From: Dendrocalamus latiflorus
Taxonomy: Eukaryota; Streptophyta; Magnoliopsida; Poales; Poaceae
NCBI GenBank assembly: GCA_017311315.1
Contig: CM029664.1
Coordinates: forward strand, 40,586,278-40,650,277
Direction of reading: 5' to 3'
DNA: 64,000 nt
In this document: one piece after another, positions 25,443-37,438 of the stretch
How the letters are laid out: each line of letters starts with the position of its first letter
Position numbering within the stretch: the stretch's first letter is position 1
Position numbers and translations under genes: made by a program
Notes under the pieces: model-generated
Told to the model about the DNA's origin: nothing
Database searches by the model: none
What the model saw: only the letters and a program-made list of their open reading frames with translations

Positions 25443-27632
25443 AACGATCCCCATCTGCATTTGGCATTCCTGCCTGCTCGAGCCCGACGACGTAATCCCT
25501 AACCCTAGCCTAGTAGGCGACTTGGCTCCGCTCCGCCGGCACCGCGTTAGCTTGGTGGATCCAATGGCAGGTGCCCCGTGCTGCTAGATCTTGCGCTGTA
25601 GCGGCAATGGCGACGCGACCGGCGGGGGCGAAGAGTTCGCCGCATGCTATGGGGCCCCTTTGCTTTCAGAAACTGCGTCTAACGGGTAGTTCACACTGCA
25701 TGGTTGGCTTCATCAGGTGAGCAGCAGAGATTCAGTGTTAAGAGGTAGGGTGGCTCATCTTTTACGATTTAAAAAGGTGCAATATAAAAGTCTTAGATAA
25801 ATCTTATTAAGATTAAAACTTCTACTCTTATTTAGATTATGATTCCTACTCTAAATTAGAGAATAGCTAGAAGGAACTATATAAATAATAGGGTGGCTAT
25901 AGAGAGAAACAAAGCAACCAAATCTACTCATCCAAAGTAGATGGCGTACGAGAGTATTAGATGTTATGATATTCCTTGGCACTATATTCTTGTATAGGGT
26001 AAGAATTCGAAAGTTCTAAAAGATTCGAAAGGGTTGTGAGTGAGCGGCAATCCCTTATACTCTTTTGAGGCTGTGCCTAATGAATTTGAGATCAGTTTCG
26101 TCAAATCTCTCTCTCTCATCGTAGTTGTTTCAGCATCGTTATTTTGGTTTTCTATACAAGATTCATCTTCTTCATTGTTGATATCGTGCACACTCATACC
26201 GTATTTCATAAACTCTGATCCAATCTGAGAGCTACTGCTAATAAGAATATGTATCAGAGTGTAACAAGTAGTATCAGGATGCAACACGGAGAGACCGGCA
26301 TCGTGGGTCAGTACTCATTAACTCTTTAGATTGAACTGGAAAGAACACCAAGCAGTGCATGCATGTAGATTTTAGTGAAGGAAGCAAGTTCAAACGGTAT
26401 TGCAGAGCTCTCTACCTTTGGTCCATATGCCCTTCATGCATCATGTGTTCAATTATTACTTTTCTCAATATATGCTTCGACGTACTATCAGAAATTGAGA
26501 AAAATGTGCTAGGTTTTCGCATAATTTAAGCTAGACAGTCCAATCAACACATTTGAGTTTGACAGCTCGAATGGTTTCAAATCTTTCAACTGAAAACCCT
26601 GGTCCACTAAAATTGGTTCTCATCAGCATTGTCGGCTAATTCAGATATTTTGGCTATGATGCTGCAGTCCCATCAACAATTTGGTAGGCTCGAACACATG
26701 TGTCATTTTCGCATTTAAAGTACTAAAAACTCTAGGATGTTTCATCGAAGAGTGAAAGGTTTTTGTTTCCCAAAGGTATGGATGATGTCTGAACCCCCTC
26801 CTTTTTCCTACCAAATTCATGAGTGAAAGGAACAGACTTCTGGAAGTGTATTGTCGGCACAATTGCGTTTGATATGAAAAGAAAAGTACAACTAGCTGTG
26901 TTGAGGTTTATCTGTTTAATAACTAGTCTTGCGTTCCTTTTGTAACAAGACTCACCGTACATTAGACATTAGTTCTTGCGTCATGTCCAGGGGCTTGAAA
27001 ACATGAGCATACCTTTACCGTCCTCGTGTCGACATCTGGACACCGGAAGGTTGTAAATGATGCGTCTTTTCTTTTTGGTTACGGCTTGTGGCTTTTGGTC
27101 GAAATTTTTGAATTTTGGCTGTTTACGGTATAGATTACGGAGAGACAGATACTCACTTATGATTTTGGTTGATACAGATGTTGTGCTTTTAACGTGTAGA
27201 TCATTTAACTTGTAGACCTGTCTTGAGAAAATACTCCATTTGAAAATTAGGTACTATAGCAAAAACCAAAAGTCGACTGACTTTTAGCTTGCCGAACAGG
27301 CCCGCTGCTCCAGTCGCACCTAAACTAGTTCCTTCCAAGGGCCAAGCACAGGACAAGGACAATGCTCATTTTCATGCCTTCAACTCTACTCCAGGCCCTA
27401 TGGTAGGAGGATCACATAATTCACACCGAGTGGAACTCAACATACATATACTTTTCATTTTATTCCGCGATGCGCAGGTACACTTGATTTCATATTTCTC
27501 ACATTCCTATACCTAGATTCTTACTCGGTGATGACGGATCGAGAAGTAGTATGCTCCATATGTGCAACTAAAGTCTGAAAATTCGGCTGATGAATTGGTC
27601 TATATGATTACATGAGCCTAGGAAAGCAGGAC

Positions 27633-28217
27633 TGTTGTATTTTATGATCCAAATCTGATCATTTAAAGAATCTGATCAGGTTTCGCTTAAATATATATTC
27701 TGACCAGTATGACTGGTCGGTAACGTGAACTGGTCAGAAATTATGATTGAGATCATTTTCATGTTCATAATGGACTCTGCACCGACTTGCACTATCGTAG
27801 TGTCCAAAAGTATTTGCACCAACTGGAGTCAACGTGGCTACTCGAGACGCTTCCAACTACAACTCTTCACCATTATCTTTTGACACTCTGTTTCGTCTTC
27901 GAGCAGATTATTGTTCCAATTTTCGAGTAGATCTCTGTTTTTATTGCCGAATAGGACTCTGTTCCTTCCTCGAATGAAACTCGTGTTCCCTAGGCTATTT
28001 ATTTCACCTATAATTCTCATGATAGATAGCAGCCCGCAAAGAATAGTTTATTTATATATGTAATACACCAAGTGTGTTCTATAACTTCTTCTCTACATAG
28101 TGATTTCGCCAATTGTGCGTCCGCGGTTTTTTTCACAAGGGTTTTCCATGTTAAATCGTTGTCTCGTGATCTTGATTGTTCTTCATTGTTTTCATATCTC
28201 ATCGTGCATTTTATAAT
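27633..28217 (+). repeat. 5' LTR of the decayed Copia element
   Basis: Begins TGTTGTATTTTATGATCC. Its 585 bp are collinear with 35,965-36,033 plus 37,439-37,967. The primer-binding site that should follow is degenerate (TGGCATACTCGA). Confidence 0.85.
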
Positions 28218-28233
28218 AAATGGCATACTCGAC

Positions 28234-28972
28234 ATGACATCAACGAAGTATGATTTTCCGCTACTGGATTGTGACACAAGATTTTTTCTTTGGCGAGTCA
28301 AGATGCGAGCTATTCTATCATAGCTCGATTTGGATAATATGTTATTGAGAATCAATTTTTTCTCACTCAAGTCGGTAGAAGGCGGAACAGTGCAAGATCA
28401 TCTGACTACCTTTAAAGATGTGGTCATCGATCTTGAAGCTATGGGGTCAAATACGATGATGATGATTTTGGTCTTATTCTACTCTGTTCATGGTCTGTTT
28501 CGTTCTCTATGTTTAGAGACACAATTCTCTATAATCAAGATACTCTTACTCTGAAGAAGGTTTATGCAGCTCTGTATGCCGAAGAAAAGATGAAAAGTAT
28601 GGTTTTGAGCAAGAGCTCGGGTTCGCATGTAGAAGGTTTTTCCGTTCGGGGCAGACCAGCTTAAAGGTCTCTGACCAGTGATTCCAAATACATAAGCTTG
28701 AGTAGATAAAGGTCATTCGAAATCAAAGACCAAAAAGTCCTTCCACTATTGCAAGAATGGTGGATACGATATCTCCGAGTGCTGGATACTCTAGAATAAG
28801 GTGAAGAGGAATAATAATTCCAAGAAAGATCAATAAGATGATGAAGCTAAGGCTACTATTGTCACAAGAAAAAGGTTTTGAATAGGAGATTATTGTTGCA
28901 TTTGCTGGTGATTCCAAAACCAGTGACGAATGAATTCTTGATTCAGCCTATACTTTCCACATAAGTCCGAAT
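28234..28972 (+). pseudogene. Copia gag and start of protease, decayed
   Basis: From an ATG at 28,234 the product begins MTSTKYDFPLLDCDTRF, the usual opening of a Copia gag (UBN2 family). It hits a stop after about 28 codons. Family-like segments continue in shifting frames: SVEGGTVQDHLTTFK, LKKVYAALYAEEKMK, and a zinc-knuckle remnant HYCKNGGYDISECW near 28,750. ILDSAYTFHISPN near 28,940 is the protease active-site region (D-S-A). The sequence is then cut by an insertion at 28,973. Confidence 0.82.
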
Positions 28973-31002
28973 TGTTTGAAGAATCTAGGCCTCAAAAGAT
29001 TGATTTTAAAAATTAATGATAACAATACATAAGGGACTAACATGTTTGTTAAGATAATTGAAATGTTTAGTCTTGTGTTTTTGATGATATCAAGAAAAAG
29101 ACATGCAAAGATGACTGAGAATTGACATGGCTCAAGGTAAATGTATAATTTTTGCTAATGACCTCTTTTATAGCTGTTACCGGTCTAAGCGTTTGGTAGA
29201 TAAAGATCAAATTAGTAGGATAGATGTCGTACTATAAAGATGTATCATGGCTAGTAGTTTGAAGCTAATCTTGTGCCACATTGATCGAATCTAGTATATG
29301 CATGCATTTAAAAATTATTTTTGGAACCATCTCTAATTCCTATTTGAAAACTGGTATGACCGCGGTTGTAGCAGTGGTAGCACCACTACATCCATATTAA
29401 CGGACTTTTCATGCCGGTACGTTATTTCTAGAAAGGTACATATTTGGATTTGATCTAAAACGGCACTACCATTGTTGTTGGCCGATCATATCGCAGCGGT
29501 ATGATTGCACTAGATGTCTGGTACTAGCGCAGTGCGGTATGACCATACTTTAGTTGGTGTCAACTAATTTCGAGAGAGGTACATTTTTGGAAGATTTTCT
29601 CTTCTCTAGAAATTAGTACTACCAAAGCTAAATTACGGTACTACCTCAGAATCAGTACTACCAGTGCTTGTGAGTGTGGTCCTACCAATATTTGTATTAA
29701 CGGCTAGTTTTTGTGCATTTAATGAATCTTAAGTAGTCGTAGCCCTTAAATAATAGATGGTGCGGTACTACCGCACCACCTAATTTTTGGGGATTTCATC
29801 CCTAACGGTCATCCTGGTGGGTGGAGGTTATAAATACCTCACCACTATCAGCAAGTAAGCACTTTTGAACCCTCAACGAATACTCTTGAGCTCTTGCACC
29901 CTCTCATCAACACTAGTGCTTTATTTCTCATTTTGAGATTGTTGAGAGTATTTAAGTACATTGCATCATCTAGTTAATCTTTGTAGCACTTAAAATCTTT
30001 CAAGTAAGTGTTATTGGTTTATTACTCTTGGTGGTTGCTGACACCAAGATGATTTGGAAGAGTTGGCATGATGATCTCTTTAAAGAAGGTTGTTAAGAGA
30101 CCCAGTGTGATCGTGAAGGTTAGAGCTCAACTCCCGGAGTGAGAAAGAGTTACCAATAGTGGATTGAGAACAGGCTCAAGCTGTACAAGGAACCGGCTTG
30201 ATTAGTTCAATCTCTCTCAACGTGGATTAGGGAGATCAGCAAGTCTTTGACACCATAGGAAAATTCTCATGTCCTTCATGTGGTTTATCCAAAGTTATCA
30301 ATTCCATTCTATTCCAGCCAAAATGGCCAGAACGTTCCATCTTGGCAAGCCAAACGGCATAATAGACTCTCTATCCCATACCAACCATGATACCAGTCAA
30401 CACCGGCCAATAACAGGCCATTCCGTGCCACTTATTCCGGTGCTGTCCATGCTTGGGTATTTCATTTTGGGAATTTACAGGATTTGTCGTTCCATCTATT
30501 CTAGTACAAGGCATAATTGAAGTGACCCCTCATTTTTATGCTATGGTTATGTATTTAAAATGAGATTTTAAGTAAAATTATGTACACATATAATTACATA
30601 TATATACTTATTAATATATATATATATATATATGTATATATTATTAAATTAAAAATTTGAAATCTAAAACGATACACCATAATGGACCGATACCCGTGCA
30701 TTCCATACCAAGAGGCAAACCGGAAGGGCCTCCAGAATGGAATTGACAACTTTGGGTTTATTTCTCTTACTCTTTACTTTTCGCACTTACATTTCTAGCA
30801 ATTAATTGACTGACTTGTTTAGGTAGAATTATATCTTGCCTACACATAGGTTTGTGGTGTCATAACAAGACATAGAATATTCAGGCCTTAAATTGTGAAA
30901 AATAATTTTATTAACTCATACTTGCTCTAAAATTGTGTTTTAGCCAAAAGAATTTACAAACCTCCTATTCACACCCTCTAGTCGATTATCACTGATCCTA
31001 CA
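28973..31002 (+). mobile_element. Solo-LTR-like insertion in the Copia protease
   Basis: The insertion separates HISPN from DWFVTYE of the host protease region. It begins TGTTTGAAGAATC and ends GATCCTACA, so it has TG...CA ends. It contains a TATA box (GGTTATAAATACC, about 29,826) and repeated GGTACTACCGCACC-like motifs known from grass Copia LTRs. No open frame or internal domain is present. I could not find a matching 5-bp target duplication (CGAAT versus CCGTG), so the exact borders are uncertain by a few bases. Confidence 0.7.
30290..30754. mobile_element. hAT-like MITE
   Basis: The 465-bp element has inverted ends CAAAGTTATCAATTCCATTC and (reverse complement of the right end) CAAAGTTGTCAATTCCATTC. 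It is flanked by GGTTTATC (30,282-30,289) and GGTTTATT (30,755-30,762), a 7-of-8 match for the 8-bp duplication typical of hAT elements. The interior repeats motifs such as GGAATG/CATTCC and an AT tract. It lies inside the solo-LTR-like block. Confidence 0.82.
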
Positions 31003-32736
31003 CCGTGACTGGTTTGTTACTTATGAGGTTATTTTGAGTGGATCAGTGTTAATGAGAGATAATACTTGATACAAGATTGCAAGTATCGGTTATATCCAGA
31101 TAAAGATATTTGATGACACTATTAGAACCCTATCGGAGGTTTGACATATTCCAAATTTCAAAACAAACCCTATCTCGTTGGGTATTTTTGATGCCAAAGG
31201 GTACCCATTTTCATGTGGAGGTGGAGTTTTGAAGATCTCCGAAGGTTCTCTTACTATAATGAAAAGTGATATGAAGGCAACAAACCTCTATCATCTTCGA
31301 GGCACTACCCTAGTTGGGAAGGTTGCTGTTGGCGTATGCATCTTGGGCATATAAGTGAAGCCAGCTTAATGGAGTTGTGCAAAAAAAAAAAATCTGCTTG
31401 ATGGTAAAATGTCAACCAGTTAAATTTTTATGAACACAATGTTTTCTTGGTAAATAGAAGAAGGTGAGTTTCAGCTCTACAAATCACTCTTCAAAGGGTA
31501 TATTAGATTATATTCACTCTAATTACTGGGGTAAGTCTCATGTTCATCCCTTGGAGGTGCCATGTATATGTTGTCCATCATTGTTGACTACTCCTGAAGT
31601 GTTGGGCATATGTGTTTAAGACATTCAAAGAGTGAAAGATTATAATCGATAAACAAATTGGCAAGTATGACAAGAAACTTCAAACAGAGAATGGCCTAGA
31701 ATTCTATTTGAGAGAATTTGAAACTTTATGCCAATTGGAAGGCATTGTAAGATGTTTCATAGTATCGGGCACACCTTAGTAAAACGGTGTGGTTGAGCAC
31801 ATGAACAGAACCATCATGGGAAAGATGTGTTGTTTACTGTCTACATCTAGTCTGTCAAAAACTGAAGCCGCTTTAACTGCTTGTTATCTGATCAATCGAT
31901 CACTCAACACTACCATCAAAAAGAAAACTCTGATCAATATGTGGTCTGGTTCTCCTACAGACTACTCGAGCATAAGGATTTTGGCTGTCCTGCTTATGTT
32001 CACATTGATAAAAGTATACTTGAACCAAGAATCATCTAGTACATTTTCCTCAACTATAAGCCTAGAGTTAAAGAATATAAGCTGTGGAATCCTGAGACCC
32101 GAAAGGTGGTCATGAGCAGAAGTATTATTTTCGATGTCTTTTCTCTATTAAAAGAAATTATGACCAATGGTGATCCCAATGAGATGTTGTAGAAGAGTAG
32201 CATGTAGGTGGAGTACATTATTGATTCAGGATTCTTACCAGAGCCGACAAGAAGAATACACATGATATCATTGTTCAAGCTCTGACTAGTAGTTTCCGTA
32301 GAAGAGTAGCATGCAGGTGGAGCACTTTATTGATTTAGGATTCTTACCGGAGACCGACAACAAGAATACACAACATATCATTGTTCAAGCTCTGACAAGT
32401 AATCTTCCAACAAGAACTGGTTAGAACCAACAATTCATTGTAGCTGGTCGAAAAAAGGAGAAAAATCCAGCCTCCGAAGAGGTTAATTGAAGAAGCCAAC
32501 ATTGTGGTTTATTATTTAGACATGGAAAAATACATTGAAGACACCACTTGACCTTTAACTTATTCAGAGGCCATTTGCTCTGATGAGTAAGAGATGTGGA
32601 TGACTACCATGCACGAATAAATAGAATCCCTCAGAAAGAATTTCACTTGGAAGTTAGTCAAGCTCCCGATTAAAAAGGAGTATATACACTACAAGTGTAT
32701 TTATAAAAAGGAAGGCACATCTTGACCGATCAAGTT
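31003..32736 (+). pseudogene. Copia protease end, integrase and RT start, decayed
   Basis: Resumes with DWFVTYEVILSG, then GAG-pre-integrase-like LYHLRGTTL near 31,290 and a broken integrase core. Integrase C-terminal sequence at 31,789-32,115 includes VEHMNRTIMGK and TACYLINRSLN. Further on, YKCIYKKEGTS marks the start of the reverse transcriptase, where the solo LTR has inserted. Frames change many times. Confidence 0.8.
32189..32408. repeat. 109-bp tandem duplication inside the decayed Copia
   Basis: GTAGAAGAGTAGCATG starts at 32,189 and again at 32,298. Both copies run through GATTCTTACC and ATCATTGTTCAAGCTCTGAC, with several substitutions. Confidence 0.92.
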
Positions 32737-34472
32737 TGTTGGACCGAAATTGCGACAAAGGGGGGGGGGGGAGGGTGAATGTCGACTTTTAAAAACGACC
32801 CCTCAAAAAGGGTATCCACTAAAACTTCCTCTTCAATAGCTATGAGAAGCTATGAAGTGGATGAAAAATTTCTCTGGAAGACCAAGAAGATAAACAGGCT
32901 AACAGAACCCATCAAGAAAAAATAGCAAGCAAAAGCACCTAAGAACCAACGGCCGAAACTGACTGGGCGGTCAGACCGCAAAGAGCAGGGCGGTCTGACC
33001 GCTCTCACTACGCCGGTTAGACCGGTGGCTCAAGGCCTGTCAGACCGCCAACCACCGGCCGGTCTGACTGCCAGCCACTTGTCGGTCTGACCGCCCCTCG
33101 GGTGCAGACAGCAGAGATGCTGATTTTTCAGACTGCAAATTTGAGAACTTCCCTCAACTAAGAAGATTGAGACTTTCTCTTTAATTTTTCTGCCCAGAAG
33201 GAAGGAATGCAACCCAAATAACCAGAGGGAACTTGAAGACCAAGAAAGCTCACCTCCAAGACAAGAATTTGGGATTTGACCCAAGAACTGAAAATTACAG
33301 AGAGCAGCAACAAAAACCTAAATTCTCATTTGATCTTTGATCCTTTGGCCACGAAACTTTGAGGATAGCTATTTAATAGCCTTTGGACTCTGGATACCAA
33401 GTTCCATGCCATCTCATGAAGGGAAACACGAAATACACCAAAACCCTAGAAATGAAAAACAAGAACAGAGAAACTGAAAAATGAAAATCCTTGATTCTTT
33501 CACTTTGCTCTAGGGAGAAACCAATCAAATGATCTTGAGCCCTATTCCCATCACAGAGCAACCCATTTTGGGCCTTCCCAGTAAGAAACAACACAAAATG
33601 CAAAATCTCAAGAATCACACAGAGAGGGCATCGAGGCAAAAATAAACAGAGAGCTAGAGACTCAGTCAAATTCAGCAAAGCCATCTCAGATTGATATTGA
33701 GGATGAGAGATACATGATTACAAGGAGTATCAACTCATATCATCCCTACAATCCCATACATGCTTGGAATGATCAAGAACTCATGTCCCTGTCCCTCAAG
33801 AACTCACATACACGAAGGGGACAACTCTCTGTGCTCTCCAACAGCTCTCACCCACTAAAGAGAAAGCAAAACAACCTCCAAAAGACTTAGACTACATGCA
33901 GGAGACACTCCCCTATTTATAGTCTCTCACTAATGGGTTTGCCTCTCTCTTTACCCACTAAGCCTCAACAACTCTAGTGCTTTATCCATAACCCACTTCC
34001 TTTAGTGCAGCTTTGCGTATTCTCCAAAACGCCCCTCCTGCACCTTCCGGGAAGCTTCCTCCTTTCTTGCCGCTCAAGCCTCGCAGCTACCTCGAGTCTC
34101 CGTCGTCTTTGACACCTCTGACCGTTCTGACCTCAGCGCCACCTGCGCCTAGTCCGGTCACCCCGTGTCTCGCCACGACTCCGCCTCGACGTCTTGCAGC
34201 CATCACAAACAAGAAACACATCACATAGCATCGCTTGATATCATGAAGGCATAAATAGCATCAAAACATCATACTTACGCATGACGAAGTCCAAACCTGT
34301 CGAATCAAAGGAATAAGCGTCCTAATCCTCTACGACCAAGTTTGACCAAGTCCGACCGAGCCCGAATGCCCACGCAACGTCAAGGTCCGAACTACCCAAA
34401 CCAAACTCGACTTTCCTAAACCGATGTCAATTACTCATCACATCCATGGGGTTATAACCACATGGTCACTCA
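32737..34472. mobile_element. Sirevirus-like solo LTR in the Copia RT
   Basis: The 1,736-bp insertion begins TGTTGGACCGAAATTGCG and ends GGTCACTCA. It is flanked by AAGTT (32,732-32,736) and AAGTC (34,473-34,477), a 4-of-5 target duplication. Its second half is clearly related to the Sirevirus LTRs at 1-1,443 and 9,300-11,076 (shared GACCTCAGCGCCACCTGCGC and ACCGATGTCAATTACTCATC). 32,960-33,105 carries repeated GGTCTGACCG motifs. No internal domain is present, so it is a solo LTR left by LTR-LTR recombination. Confidence 0.88.
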
Positions 34473-35860
34473 AAGTCAGGTACAGACAAGTCTCATTGCT
34501 AAAGGATACAACCAAATTTCTGGTATTGACTTTATAGATGTTTTATTCACAGTCGTGAAGCATAGTTCTATTTGGATCTTACTCAGTATTGTAGTTATGC
34601 ATGATTATGAGCTCTGGCAACTAGATGTTAAAGTCATGTTCTTACACGGGGAGTTGAAAGAAGACATCTATATGGAACAGTCGGAAGGTTTTATTGTTCT
34701 AGGAAAGGAGAATTTTGCATGTAAATTGAAAAAGTTTCTTCATGGGTTGAAGTAATAACCTAGACAATGGTACAAGAGATTTGAGTTATTTATGATCTCT
34801 CAAGGCTTCAAGTGATCTGATTATGATAGCTGTACTTATTTGAAGACCGGCAATGTTTCAGCTATCTACTTGCTCTATATGTTGATGATATGCTAATCGC
34901 GGTAAAAGACAAGACTTAAATATCAAAGTTAAAGGCACAATTAAGCAGTGAATTCGAGATAAAGGATCTCCATGCAGCAAAGAAGATTCTTTATATAGAA
35001 ATCTTCAGATATTGTCGGTTTGAAAAGTTATACTTGAGTCAGAAAAGGTATATTGAAAAGGCGCCTCATTGTTTCAATATGCACAAGGCCAAACTAACTA
35101 GCACTCTGTTAACTGCACACTTCAAACTCTTTTTAGCATTAAGTTCGCAAACATTTGAAGAAGTTGAATACATATCAAGTGTTCCATTTGCAAGTGTAGT
35201 CGGATCATTTATATATGCTATGATCTACTCTCGTCCTGGTCTATCTTATGCGCTGAGTGTTGTCAATAGATATATGGACAATTCGGCGAAAAACCACTGG
35301 AGGGTAGTTCAATGGGTCTTTAGATATTTGAGGAGCATTTCTAATGCTTGCTTGTAGTTTGGAAAGACTAGTGCTGGAATGGTCAGATATATGGATCTTA
35401 ATTTTGCTAGAGATTTAGATAAGAGAAGATCTCTTACTGGTTATATATTAGCTATTGGAGACCGTGCTGTAAGTTGGAAAGCTTGTTTGAAAACTACTGT
35501 TACTCTTTCAACTACTAAAGTTGAGTACATGGATATTTTAGAAGCTTGTAAAGAAGTTATTCGCTAAGAGGCCTGTACATTGAGTTTTGTTTGGCTAAGA
35601 GATCTGTACATTGAGTTTTGTGGAAGTATATCTTATACCAATATCCACTATAATAGAGTGCTATTTGTTTTTCAAACAAACAAATATTCCATGAGAGAAT
35701 AAAGCACATTGATATTAGATATCACTTCATCCGAGGAGTTATTTCTCAAGGTGATGTTAAAGTTTGCAAAATCAGTACTCGATAATCCAGTTGATATGAT
35801 TACAAAGCCAGTTCCTTCCACTAAATTTGAGCTCTTCTCAAATTTGGTTTATATTACTCA
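34473..35860 (+). pseudogene. Copia reverse transcriptase and RNase H, decayed
   Basis: Continues the interrupted reverse transcriptase: LIAKGYNQISGIDF, QLDVKVMFLHGELKEDIYM, and a catalytic Y-V-D-D-M reading at 34,878-34,892. RNase H follows: DLNFARDLDKRRSLTGY (about 35,400), LSTTKVEYMDILEACKE, and a frame-shifted tail with IKHIDIRYHFIRG-like coding near 35,700. Several stops and frameshifts are present. Confidence 0.85.
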
Positions 35861-36033
35861 TTAGTCCTTTTGGTCATTTGACACACAAGAAGTATTTTAC
35901 AAGTTATTCGAGAAGTTCTTTAGTTCTTATTCGCTACAGGAGGAATATAGCTTAAGGTGGAAATTGTTGTATTTTGTGATCTGAAGGTTCGACTACTTAA
36001 AAAGTCTAATAAAGTTTGGTTCAAAATATATTT

Positions 36034-37438
36034 TGTTAAAACTTTGATCCAGGAGAAAACGCACACATTGCAAATAAATGGAGAGAATACAAGAGAATTT
36101 CTGAATTTCTCTATTCTCTTATTTGCTCCCCCTTTTTCCTTACTTTTTTCCTTCTCTTGCTTACAAAATTGGGTGCAAGGCTCATCAATATAAAGACTAA
36201 TAATCTCCTATTCGTATATGTATTCAGACTTCAAGTTGGACACAACTTCAACTTGAGTTATATTCAAAGACGGACTCTACTACGTCTAGAACTCGAAGTC
36301 AAGATTATTTCTAACAATCTCCCCCTTAATCTTGACTTGACTCTAAAATATTGAGGTAGTCGGACTTAACTACGACTTACTAAACTTTATGCCTAACACC
36401 TTACTTGAGTTTGGACGGCGACACAACTTTCTCAAACGTCCCTGACTCAACTCATCATTAAAGCACTGTTGATTCATCATCGCTGAGCGCTTCAACAACA
36501 AACGCTTTCTTCATTTTTGACTTGGGGCATTCTGAAGCAAAGTGTCCATAATCGTTACAATTATAACACCTCACTTTTGCCTTATCAAACTTTCGATTCT
36601 GACGGCCTTGGCCACCACCCCTAGAAGTGTTCTTGCCTTCACGCTTCGATGATCGGATCTCCCACTCGGCACGGGTCAACAAGAGCTGTCCGTCGCTTTT
36701 GTTTCTATTATCGTGGATGCATTCCTCATACGCCTTAAGACGACCGATGACCTCCTCTATGGTATTGTCTTTAGGTCTCCAAATTGCTCTATGACCGAAG
36801 CAATTGGGAGAAACTGTGAGGGAATAGCACGAAGCAATTTCTTCACTATGTACAACTCTTCCATCTTCTCGCCAAGGGCCCGAATCTTGTTGACGATGAC
36901 CGTCAACCAGACGGCGAAGTCATTGATCGATTCCGTTTCCTTCATACACATCACCTTGAACTCAGTCTTGAGAGTTTGTACCTTTGTTTCCTTCGCACGA
37001 TCTGCGCCCAGATGCATCATCTTCAATGCCTCCCACACGGCTTTGGCTGTCTCCTTTTTGGTTAGTAGGAAGAGCATCTCCTCTGGAATGCTCTGATAGA
37101 TGGCCGCCAATGCCATCTGATCCTTGCGCACATCGACGTTGCCGTTCTCGATCGCATCCCACACTACTTGAGTGTTTATGCACACCTTCATCTTGATTAC
37201 CCATGCTGCATAATTGCTCGTCGTGAGCATCAGATAATGCTGCGAGACAACGGAACTCTCCTTCGCCATCATACTGAATGATGTCTCATCACCGGTGACA
37301 CTACTTTCCGAAGAACGTGACATGATCTTGAGCACGGATCAAGAAATCGGGCTACTTTGAAGCTGCTCTTGGACCGAGGAAATGGAAGAAAAAACTATAC
37401 TGTTTTTTTCTTTCCTTACTTGGACTTGCTCTCTGTTA
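36034..37438 (-). mobile_element. Gag-only Copia-type element on the minus strand
   Basis: On the minus strand the 3' end has a short 283-bp LTR (36,034-36,316) with perfect TGTTA/TAACA termini, preceded by the polypurine tract TAAGGGGGAGAT. Upstream of that is only a gag gene (36,458-37,335); no protease, integrase or reverse transcriptase is present. No 5' LTR or standard primer-binding site is visible at the right border, so that end is deleted or was never inserted. It lies inside the 3' LTR of the plus-strand Copia. Confidence 0.72.
36458..37335 (-). pseudogene. Copia-type gag (UBN2 and CCHC knuckle), one frameshift
   Basis: The first segment (36,757-37,335) is a UBN2-type capsid protein with LTTSNYAAWVIKMKVCI near the N-terminus. 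A single-base frameshift near 36,765 truncates it after GDLKTIP. The other frame then continues as IEEVIGRLKAYEEC to the zinc knuckle CYNCNDYGHFASEC and a stop at 36,458. About 290 codons in all. It should package RNA into a capsid. With no pol attached, mobility would need enzymes from another element. It is much less decayed than the Copia it sits in, which agrees with a later insertion. Confidence 0.85.

Larger units (their letters stand above)
24435..27627. other. Intergenic, no gene supported
   Basis: Mixed sequence. 24,780-25,060 is GC-rich with overlapping open frames but no recognisable domain. 25,740-26,280 has features of a small LTR (TATAAATAATAGGG near 25,880 and GTATCAGAGTG near 26,250), but no paired copy was found. 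27,215-27,300 is hAT-MITE-like. Confidence 0.4.

Noticed and set aside
25740..26290. Small LTR or TRIM element
   Set aside because: A TATA box and a weak GTATCAGAGTG primer-like site are present, but no second LTR or target duplication was found.
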